In this document: piece after piece, positions 30,720 to 35,458 of the stretch | How positions within the stretch are numbered: the stretch's first letter is position 1 | Layout: each line of letters opens with the position of its first letter | Source: a virus | Length of the DNA stretch: 35,458 nt | Strand: one strand, 5' to 3' | IMG/VR virus record: IMGVR_UViG_3300007517_000020 | Location: 1 to 35,458 of that record | Translations under genes and position numbers: made by a program | Notes under the pieces: model-generated | The model's input: only the letters and a program-made list of their open reading frames with translations | Told to the model about the DNA's origin: nothing | Databases searched by the model: none

Positions 30720-31226
30720 GGGGTTCGCATAATGAACACCGCCGCGATTATTGTCTGCCTTGGCATTTTGCACCATCCCAGACGCGGTGCGAACGGCTTC
30801 TCTCCAATCGCCGCCGACGATTTCAGCCACCCCACATGTGACGCCAATGCTTTGGGCTTTGAATAGCGCCACGATACTTGCAGCAGCTTGGGAGGCTTCG
30901 GCAGCAGGGCAAGCGTAGATAAATTCATCGCCTGAGTACCATCGGGCAATGAGGGTGCATCCCCTGGTGTGGCGGATATGGGCGCATGCTTCCCGAATCC
31001 GCTTGTCTACCCCTTCATATCCCCACACTTGGTTGAGATCGTGCATTTTATCAACGTCCCAGAAGACGATCGCGCCTTCTGTCGCGGGGGACGCCTCTAG
31101 GGCAACCCGAGTCAATATCCCATAGGTGGGATCTATCTTCATCGCGTTAACCTGGTTTTGCGCCAGCGTCAACGCGATGATTAACTGATCTCGGGTCATG
31201 TTTGCCATGTCGGTCATTGGGGTCAT
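30717..31226 (-). CDS. GGDEF-domain protein, diguanylate cyclase-like (SGDEF)
   Basis: A 169-residue stand-alone GGDEF domain. DPTYGILTRVALE (residues 32-44, the DPLTGLLNR-like start), FWDVDKMHDLN (residues 55-65, with the metal-binding Asp) and WYSGDEF (about 96-101) are present, with A/G at the first position of the signature replaced by Ser; variants with Ala or Ser here are reported active in other proteins. It should make c-di-GMP or bind GTP, and complements the EAL gene at 19780. It lies in the array of small accessory genes with R2 after it. AAGGG precedes the ATG. Confidence 0.75.
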   Translation of the reverse strand: MTPMTDMANMTRDQLIIALTLAQNQVNAMKIDPTYGILTRVALEASPATEGAIVFWDVDKMHDLNQVWGYEGVDKRIREACAHIRHTRGCTLIARWYSGDEFIYACPAAEASQAAASIVALFKAQSIGVTCGVAEIVGGDWREAVRTASGMVQNAKADNNRGGVHYANP

Positions 31227-31252
31227 CAGAAGCCCTTTTGGGGAGAGTGGTA

Positions 31253-31291
31253 GGGAAACGGTAGCCCCTCGGTTGAGGGGCGGGGTGGCTA
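31253..31291. repeat. Hairpin spacer R3
   Basis: GGGAAACGGTAG followed by GCCCCTCGGTTGAGGGGC (31264-31281) and the stop codon of the 97-aa gene. Confidence 0.8.
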
Positions 31292-31582
31292 GGCTGAAGC
31301 CTCAGATATTTTCTGCCAGACGTTATTAGTGGACTCAGAGTCTAATGAAATATCGCCCAGGTCAAAGCCCTTTAGCAGTCCCAAAACTTTTTCGCCGTCA
31401 TAAAACCCAGAAACATGATCGTCGTAAATTGCCACTATGCAGATGGTGTCAGCAACCACGTTAGGCACGGCTGCCATCAGTCCAGAGATAGGGTCTGTGT
31501 CGGTGTCGATAGAAAGCCTGATAAATTCATCAACGATCAGGTCGGCAGTCTTAGCAGTGCGCTTGTCTAGTTCGGTAGTCAT
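31289..31582 (-). CDS. Hypothetical protein (97 aa)
   Basis: MTTELDKRTAKTADLIVDEF is helical and acidic; a central hydrophobic strand (DTICIVAIYDDHVSGFYDGE) follows. No family is recognised. It is served by the promoter at 31625-31653. The stop is in R3. Confidence 0.55.
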   Translation of the reverse strand: MTTELDKRTAKTADLIVDEFIRLSIDTDTDPISGLMAAVPNVVADTICIVAIYDDHVSGFYDGEKVLGLLKGFDLGDISLDSESTNNVWQKISEASA

Positions 31583-31611
31583 GGGTCGGTGGCCTTTTGC
31601 GTTATTTGCTT

Positions 31612-31656
31612 GTCTATGTCTCCCATCATAAGCCCCTGAACTCGTAACGTCAACCC
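31612..31656. repeat. 45-bp direct repeat with promoter, copy 1
   Basis: Exactly identical to 32704-32748; similarity continues for about 20 bp beyond. It contains the promoter TTGACG-N17-TATGAT on the minus strand. Confidence 0.9.
31625..31653 (-). promoter_or_regulatory. Promoter TTGACG-N17-TATGAT, copy 1
   Basis: -35 TTGACG (31648-31653), 17-bp spacer, -10 TATGAT (31625-31630). It reads toward the genes 31582 to 30481. Confidence 0.7.
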
Positions 31657-31666
31657 ACTAACCAAT

Positions 31667-31924
31667 CTATTTGCTAGGGATGCGATCGCGCTTCAACCTT
31701 GCCCGATACGCCGCCTGCCTCTCAGCCCCGCTGACATAGGTTGCCCTTGGCCCTGGCTGCTGTGGGGCTGGGGTGTACTTGCGGCCACAGCCCTTGCATC
31801 GGCGGCGGGCCGACCCAGCGGCGGTTTTGCCAGCGCTGGTACTGTCGGGATGTCGGCAATGGGGGCAGTTCATGGGGCTAGAGATTGAATAGGTCAGCAT
31901 CTTCACACACCGGGGGCATATCAT
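31667..31924 (-). CDS. Zinc-ribbon protein (85 aa)
   Basis: CPRC, NCPHC and RRCKGCGRKYTP form two zinc knuckles like the N-terminal zinc ribbon of IS1 InsA, followed by a basic tail (RQAAYRARLKRDR). I take the ATG at 31924 so that the first CxxC is included; a TTG at 31966 would add 14 residues. No transposase or inverted repeats are nearby, so it is more likely a small regulator. It ends before the duplicated promoter. Confidence 0.55.
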   Translation of the reverse strand: MICPRCVKMLTYSISSPMNCPHCRHPDSTSAGKTAAGSARRRCKGCGRKYTPAPQQPGPRATYVSGAERQAAYRARLKRDRIPSK

Positions 31925-32009
31925 AGGGCAGCTCTGTGGTGTGATCACTGCTTGAGGTTGCTCCAAGGTTCTTTTGAGTTATTTTATTTTTAATGACGTA
32001 CAAAGCCCC

Positions 32010-32126
32010 TTAGAGACTTTCATAAGCGTCGTAGCTTATCGGCTTCAAGGTAAAGGCAGCAAGCTGTAGAGCATATTCGATCTGTTCTACTTCTTTTTTA
32101 TTCAAAGCTATTGTTTCGTCATTCAT
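32010..32126 (-). CDS. Very small hypothetical protein (38 aa)
   Basis: The frame begins MNDETIALNKKEVEQIEYAL and ends AYESL, a single amphipathic helix. No ribosome site stands out. It fills an otherwise empty gap in the array, and spacer R4 lies upstream. Confidence 0.35.
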   Translation of the reverse strand: MNDETIALNKKEVEQIEYALQLAAFTLKPISYDAYESL

Positions 32127-32154
32127 GGCTTTTAGATGGCGGCTCTGTGGGGTG

Positions 32155-32190
32155 AAACGGTAGCCCCTCGGGTGAGGGGCTGCGGGGCTA
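32155..32190. repeat. Hairpin spacer R4
   Basis: AACGGTAG then GCCCCTCGGGTGAGGGGC (32163-32180) and the stop of the 49-aa gene. Confidence 0.8.
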
Positions 32191-32337
32191 GGCGATTATC
32201 TCGGCGGTGTAATTTGCTGAGTCCATGTTTCGCTCTACCCCAGCCTGCACCTTCTCTGCCTTGCGTTGCCCTCCTGAGGTAATCGGGATTTCACGTATAG
32301 TTTCGCCTGTGCCTCTCTCGGTGATTCTGATCATCAT
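32188..32337 (-). CDS. Small hypothetical protein (49 aa)
   Basis: The frame begins MMIRITERGTGETIREIPIT and ends NYTAEIIA, with two basic strand-like segments. AAGGA lies before the ATG pair at 32332-32337. Stop in R4. Confidence 0.5.
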   Translation of the reverse strand: MMIRITERGTGETIREIPITSGGQRKAEKVQAGVERNMDSANYTAEIIA

Positions 32338-32360
32338 GGTCTGGTAGTCCTTAGGTAGTG

Positions 32361-32407
32361 GTGAGAGTGAACGGAATCCCCTCGGTTGAGGGGCGGGGTG
32401 GGTTAAC
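32361..32407. repeat. Hairpin spacer R5
   Basis: GTGAGAGTGAACGG followed by TCCCCTCGGTTGAGGGGC (32377-32394), then GGGGTGGGTTAA, just before the stop of the gene at 32416. Confidence 0.8.
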
Positions 32408-32415
32408 TTATGACT

Positions 32416-32670
32416 TCAGCTATCTAGTTGGGAATCTCCAAAAATATCTTCAGGCTCCACGCCGTCCCAGCCTGAATTATCTTGATTCTCGGGGCGGTAC
32501 CCCGGAAGCAAACAAGCCAAGGCGACAACGTGGCGAGCGCCACCGTAAGTGGCAGCGTAATCCGCTGCCTCAATTGAGGGCTGAGAAGTTGTGCAGAACT
32601 CTTCGAGACGAGGCTGATTAGGAAACTTTTTAGAAACACGATTGGTGTAAATCACTTCGCAGGTGGGCAT
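32416..32670 (-). CDS. Hypothetical protein (84 aa)
   Basis: The ATG at 32670 (MPTCEVIYTNRVSKKFPNQP) follows GGAGA and the promoter at 32717-32745; upstream ATGs lie in the promoter. The C-terminus is acidic (GWDGVEPEDIFGDSQLDS). No family is recognised. Confidence 0.5.
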   Translation of the reverse strand: MPTCEVIYTNRVSKKFPNQPRLEEFCTTSQPSIEAADYAATYGGARHVVALACLLPGYRPENQDNSGWDGVEPEDIFGDSQLDS

Positions 32671-32703
32671 GGTCGGTGTCTCCGGGTAATTGGTCGATTG
32701 CTG

Positions 32704-32748
32704 GTCTATGTCTCCCATCATAAGCCCCTGAACTCGTAACGTCAACCC
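32704..32748. repeat. 45-bp direct repeat with promoter, copy 2
   Basis: Identical to 31612-31656, 1092 bp apart. It contains the second copy of the promoter. Confidence 0.9.
32717..32745 (-). promoter_or_regulatory. Promoter TTGACG-N17-TATGAT, copy 2
   Basis: -35 TTGACG (32740-32745), 17-bp spacer, -10 TATGAT (32717-32722). It reads into the gene at 32416-32670 and the array beyond it. Confidence 0.7.
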
Positions 32749-32781
32749 CTCAACCAAGCTATTTTGCCTTGGCCCGGTCGC

Positions 32782-33017
32782 GCTGTGCCACATTCCCGCG
32801 ATTGGCACACAGGCTACCGCTGGCGGGGCACCTCCTACCGCCTATCCCTAATTCACTCAAAGCCTGAAACAACGAGGATTGGTAGCGAGTGCAGGGGGTG
32901 CGAGGGGTGCAGGCCTTCGCTCAAACTTTTTGGACGGTGTGCGATGTTTTTATTTTTTCTCGCAACACCATTATTTTTCTCAATCAAAGGCCTGCTACCC
33001 CTGCACCCCTCGCACCC
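32782..33017. repeat. Origin-like iteron element, copy 3 of 3
   Basis: About 236 bp, the same order as copies 1 and 2: TGTGCCA / TGGCACA entry repeat, then the left arm of 9-bp iterons (GTGCAGGGG, GTGCGAGGG, GTGCAGGCC; the first two swapped in order compared with the other copies), an AT-rich core with hairpin GGTGTGCGA / TCGCAACACC and a T-rich loop, and a right arm CCCCTGCACCCCTCGCAC. It is more diverged and contains a stop in the frame that is open in copies 1 and 2, which argues against a coding role. It lies 17 kb from the others. Confidence 0.7.
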
Positions 33018-33087
33018 ACCTATCGCGCCATGGTTAGCGGCGGCGTTCTTTTGGCTATCATTGGGGCACCTATCTACTGCTGAACCC

Positions 33088-33477
33088 ATGGCATTACTCA
33101 ACCCCAGCGGCGCATCATTGACCACCCTCACCTTCACCGCCTTGGCCACGGCGGGCAGCACAACAGACGACCTAGGCAACCCCAGGCCGGGTAGTAGGGT
33201 GGTGACCGTGGCGGCGGTGGTGACTCCGTTAGCACTGGCCCGCATCGCAGACCTGACCGCTGCCGTGGGAGTGCATAGCGGCGCGATCCCTGTGAAAGTG
33301 CGAGTGCAGGCCTGGCCCAATGAAGTGAGGGCACAACAGCCAGCGGTGGCAAGCCTCACCTACAACGGCAGGGCCGCGAGCATCCACCTAGCAACTATCC
33401 GCGAGCAGAACCCCCACGCCGCCGCCCTGACCCCTGAGATTGGGCAAAGCTGTGAAGGGTTGTTGGTTTATGGATAA
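33088..33477 (+). CDS. Hypothetical structural protein (129 aa)
   Basis: The ATG at 33088 (MALLNPSGASLTTLTFTALA) begins a strand-rich, Ala/Thr-rich protein with VTVAAVVTPLALARIADLTA and a C-terminal GRAASIHLATIRE. It lies in the place of a neck or head-closure protein between the adaptor gene and the tail-completion gene, but no motif settles it. There is no obvious ribosome site; the frame upstream of this ATG crosses the origin-like element and is not taken as coding. Confidence 0.5.
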   Translation: MALLNPSGASLTTLTFTALATAGSTTDDLGNPRPGSRVVTVAAVVTPLALARIADLTAAVGVHSGAIPVKVRVQAWPNEVRAQQPAVASLTYNGRAASIHLATIREQNPHAAALTPEIGQSCEGLLVYG

Positions 33478-33513
33478 AGATGAAGGGTGCTACGATTAGA
33501 GTCCATGTGCTTA

Positions 33514-33550
33514 CCCCAGCGGTGTCATAGTCGCTGGGGCTTTATTGTTG
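33514..33550 (+). terminator. Intrinsic terminator
   Basis: An 8-bp inverted repeat (CCCCAGCG / CGCTGGGG) with a 10-nt loop followed by CTTTATTGTT. It follows the gene at 33088-33477. Confidence 0.65.
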
Positions 33551-33578
33551 GGACTTTTTCTCAACCGCATAACCCCAT

Positions 33579-33761
33579 TTACATCAACCGACACCCATGC
33601 TTCCGCGCAAATTCCACAGCCTCGATGCTGCCACTTCTGATCCCGATGCACAGGGGCGGCTCCGGGGCGAACCATACCCAGGGGCGCAGCACAGCACCCC
33701 CCACGATGAGGCCCACAGATAGGATAGAGGCGGCAATGGCGGCGGTTTGGGTGTTGGTCAT
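33579..33761 (-). CDS. Small membrane protein (60 aa)
   Basis: MTNTQTAAIAASILSVGLIV is a single membrane helix; the rest is short and basic at the end. ATGA overlap with the gene at 33758-34024 supports it. Last gene of a four-gene minus operon. Confidence 0.5.
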   Translation of the reverse strand: MTNTQTAAIAASILSVGLIVGGAVLRPWVWFAPEPPLCIGIRSGSIEAVEFARKHGCRLM

Positions 33762-34024
33762 AGAGACCCCAACGAAATGGTTTCAGGGTAAGGAGTAGGT
33801 ACTACTAGATCTAGCGTTACTGCGCTTAAAAACGTTTGAATCTGTGAATCTGTAGCGTCTGGGTCAATATAGCCATGCCCAATGTACCAGGGGCGTCTGT
33901 TGCAGTCTCCTACATTGAACTGAACGTAAACTTCGCCGGTTTTAGGGTGAAGCAACGGAGCTACATTGGCCGTTGCGTTTTTGGGCATCTTTGCCGATAG
34001 ACGTTGCTGTAATGTTTTGGTCAT
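33758..34024 (-). CDS. Hypothetical protein (88 aa)
   Basis: The ATG at 34024 (MTKTLQQRLSAKMP) overlaps the stop of the upstream gene by ATGA; the frame upstream of it is not used. After the helical start the sequence is strand-rich (HPKTGEVYVQFNVGDCNRRP). No family is recognised. Confidence 0.55.
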   Translation of the reverse strand: MTKTLQQRLSAKMPKNATANVAPLLHPKTGEVYVQFNVGDCNRRPWYIGHGYIDPDATDSQIQTFLSAVTLDLVVPTPYPETISLGSL

Positions 34025-34188
34025 AGCATTGCCACGGTAAAGAGCAGGGCAAACATCAAGGCAGACACGACCCCGACAACGATCAGATCCCCGTCTGCGG
34101 TGGCTACCGATACGGCCATCCCTGTTGAAAGACACATCAGGGCGATCATCCCTATGTCCCAAGCTACTGAGAAATCTTCTGTGCTCAT
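34021..34188 (-). CDS. Small membrane protein (55 aa)
   Basis: The frame begins MSTEDFSVAWDIGMIALMCL and ends with LFTVAMLFALL-like hydrophobic sequence, giving two membrane helices (residues about 10-30 and 35-55). It overlaps both neighbours by 4 bp. It could be part of a membrane unit with the gene at 33579. Confidence 0.5.
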   Translation of the reverse strand: MSTEDFSVAWDIGMIALMCLSTGMAVSVATADGDLIVVGVVSALMFALLFTVAML

Positions 34189-34538
34189 TTCTCCCACGCC
34201 TCTCTAGATACCTGGTACGGGGTGCTGTTCAGGGAAACGTGGATACAAACGCGATCGCCCCCATTCAGAAAGGCCACCCCGATTATCTCTTCTTTTGAGA
34301 GCAGCACTTCGGGCTTTAACCGTTTCAGGACGCGCCACCCATGGGCCTGCTGCTGTTCCCAGTGGGTGCGGCTTAGGTGCCTAGCGTGGGCTTCTACGAT
34401 TAGCTGGGCTACGGCATCGGCACGCACAGGGAAGCCCCACAGCCCCCTCAGTGCGTCGAGCTTAGCCATTATCTCAGGGGGTATCTGGCAGCGTAGCTCT
34501 GAAGCCATACGAAAGAGCCGGAAAGTTACCCCCATCAT
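34185..34538 (-). CDS. Ribbon-helix-helix-like DNA-binding protein (117 aa)
   Basis: SELRCQIPPEIMAKLDALRG and VRADAVAQLIVEAHARHL follow the strand-helix-helix pattern; the C-terminus (KEEIIGVAFLNGGDRVCIHV) is strand-rich. AAGGG precedes a double ATG (34533-34538). It is first in the minus operon, so it may regulate it. ATGA overlap with the next gene. Confidence 0.55.
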   Translation of the reverse strand: MMGVTFRLFRMASELRCQIPPEIMAKLDALRGLWGFPVRADAVAQLIVEAHARHLSRTHWEQQQAHGWRVLKRLKPEVLLSKEEIIGVAFLNGGDRVCIHVSLNSTPYQVSREAWEK

Positions 34539-34562
34539 ATCCCTTGTACGCGGAAACTACTG

Positions 34563-34591
34563 CCAATAGCCCCCAGTGAGCAGACTATTGG
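34563..34591. repeat. Inverted repeat between divergent genes
   Basis: CCAATAG (34563-34569) and CTATTGG (34585-34591) separated by 15 bp, in the intergenic region between the RHH gene and the tail gene; a candidate operator. Confidence 0.45.
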
Positions 34592-34594
34592 GGC

Positions 34595-34999
34595 ATGACT
34601 ACGCGCATCCTTAACCCCGGCTCTGTCGTTCGCAACCTTGAAGGCATCGTGATTGATGCTGCCGAGTCAGTTGTGGCGGGGTTGGATAGTGCCTTCACCG
34701 AGAAACTGGCTAGCACTGAATACGACTGGCCCCGCCCCACGGTTCGCAGCAATGGCCGCACCGTTACCAGCCCGCGAGACATCATCGACACGGGCGAACT
34801 TGAGGGCAGTCAACGCCTAGCCCGCATCAGCCGCGTGGAGTGGCTATGGGATTGGCGAGCAGGCCATGCGTTGATTGCCCATGAGGGTGGGACATTACGC
34901 AATGGCACCGACTACCCGGCGCGGCGGTGGACGGCGCGGGCTGTGCAGTCATACAAACCCGCCGAGAAATTTGTAGCAGAGGTTCGCCGTCGTGTCTAG
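34595..34999 (+). CDS. Tail-completion/neck protein (HK97 gp10-like)
   Basis: A 134-residue protein. VTSPRDIIDTGELEGSQRLA, the HEGGTLRNGTDYPARRWT part and the final basic helix have the plan of HK97-gp10-like and related tail completion proteins. It would join head and tail. The ATG follows the inverted repeat at 34563. Confidence 0.65.
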   Translation: MTTRILNPGSVVRNLEGIVIDAAESVVAGLDSAFTEKLASTEYDWPRPTVRSNGRTVTSPRDIIDTGELEGSQRLARISRVEWLWDWRAGHALIAHEGGTLRNGTDYPARRWTARAVQSYKPAEKFVAEVRRRV

Positions 35000-35192
35000 C
35001 CAAGAGATTCGCATCGTTACCGGGCCAAACGGCACGGTCACTGGTTCCAAAGTTTTTATCAATGGTAAAGAGATTGACAGCCTGACTTATTTCGAGGTAT
35101 CGGGCCAGGCTGGCGACGTGTGGCAAACCACTATGCGCCAAGTGATGACCAGCACCGATGGTCTGATGTCTGATGAGGTGCCCGATGTCTAG
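34992..35192 (+). CDS. Small phage protein near tail genes (66 aa)
   Basis: A GTG start at 34992 overlaps the previous gene by 8 bp. The sequence (MSSQEIRIVTGPNGTVTGSK) is strand-rich and short, unrecognised. It overlaps the next gene by 8 bp. Confidence 0.5.
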   Translation: MSSQEIRIVTGPNGTVTGSKVFINGKEIDSLTYFEVSGQAGDVWQTTMRQVMTSTDGLMSDEVPDV

Positions 35193-35458
35193 CACCATTA
35201 CCGAAGTCGAAATTCGTAGCGCGATCGCAGTTGCCCTGACTGGATTACTGGGCACCTATCGCTACAGCAATGGGACTACTGAGACGGCGTTCAAGGCCAC
35301 CGACGGGCGGTATCAGGCGGCGGGTCACCCCTGGCCGTTTGGGCCGGAAGTGCCCAAGGTGTCGGGGCTAGAGTCTGTCCTTGAGGTGGACGTTGATGCC
35401 CCCGAGTTAACTCAGCTAATGGGCAACGATTATTGGCTCTACCGCCGCTGTCGTTTGA
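35185..35458 (+). CDS. Putative tail-terminator-like protein (partial)
   Basis: The ATG at 35185 begins MSSTITEVEIRSAIAVALTG; the frame continues to the right edge (91 codons visible). The mixture of strand and helix (SGLESVLEVDVDAPELTQLM) and position after the gp10-like gene suggest a tail terminator or tail completion protein, but this is only positional. Confidence 0.45.
   Translation, partial: MSSTITEVEIRSAIAVALTGLLGTYRYSNGTTETAFKATDGRYQAAGHPWPFGPEVPKVSGLESVLEVDVDAPELTQLMGNDYWLYRRCRL

Noticed and set aside
31667-31924. Insertion sequence, because of an InsA-like zinc ribbon
   Set aside because: No transposase domain, terminal inverted repeats or target duplications were seen; it is a free zinc-ribbon gene.
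30451-32407. Integron cassette array (attC sites)
   Set aside because: Hairpins after genes are suggestive, but the attC core sites RYYYAAC and GTTRRRY were not found in the right places, and there is no integrase in the window.
32764-33087. N-terminal 108-residue extension of the gene at 33088
   Set aside because: It runs through the third origin-like element; the ATG at 33088 begins the protein-like part.
33487-33798. Plus-strand frame of 103 aa opposite the minus operon
   Set aside because: It covers a terminator and runs against two coupled minus-strand genes; composition is not protein-like.
34827-35255. Minus-strand frame of 142 aa
   Set aside because: It lies opposite three well-supported plus-strand tail genes.
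1-35458. CRISPR array, tRNA or rRNA genes
   Set aside because: No regularly spaced repeat-spacer pattern and no recognisable tRNA or rRNA sequence were found by eye.

Overview
The window is part of the genome of a tailed phage (Caudoviricetes), free, plasmid-like or integrated, of a cyanobacterium. The host call rests on at least fifteen copies of the octamer GCGATCGC (HIP1, typical of cyanobacterial DNA; about 0.5 expected by chance in 35 kb). No integrase, ribosomal RNA, tRNA or clear host gene was seen. Layout: (1) 1-2053, minus strand: a partial ATPase, a secreted or membrane-anchored protein, a very small protein and a helix-turn-helix protein behind an iteron-bearing promoter, with a divergent ribbon-helix-helix protein at 2266-2598. 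(2) 2700-15010, minus strand: a tightly packed early region with many 4-bp ATGA overlaps. It encodes two adenine methyltransferases, an ASCH-type protein, a PD-(D/E)XK-like protein, a P4/D5-type SF3 helicase-primase, a Toprim primase-like protein, a SWIM-SF1 helicase and a cyanophage protein of unknown function. (3) 15011-15834: a non-coding control region with a good minus-strand promoter, two copies of a 238-bp origin-like element and, between them, a perfect 42-bp palindrome. (4) 15835-17240: small genes and a repressor/RHH divergent switch. (5) 17322-19753, plus strand: small membrane, coiled-coil and RHH proteins. (6) 19780-21631, minus strand: an accessory operon with an FHA protein split by a frameshift and an intact EAL c-di-GMP phosphodiesterase. 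(7) 21724-30384, plus strand: the DNA-packaging and head module (terminase small and large subunits, portal, head morphogenesis, protease/scaffold, decoration protein, major capsid protein, head-tail adaptor), interrupted by three small minus-strand genes. (8) 30481-32670, minus strand: an accessory array of small genes, including a GGDEF-domain protein. Most are followed by the same hairpin spacer and the array is served by a duplicated promoter. (9) 32782-35458: a third origin-like element, then neck/tail genes on plus, interrupted by a four-gene minus operon. How the genes work together: the SF3 helicase-primase, Toprim protein and SF1 helicase probably start and drive replication. The three origin-like elements (9-bp iterons in inverted arms flanking an AT-rich core) are the best candidates for where they act, resembling the bipartite ori/crr arrangement of phage P4 and the iteron/AT-rich origins of SaPI islands. 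The phage also carries both halves of c-di-GMP metabolism (EAL and GGDEF) in accessory positions, suggesting manipulation of host second-messenger signalling. Functions are family-level inferences from motifs read by eye; no database search was possible.
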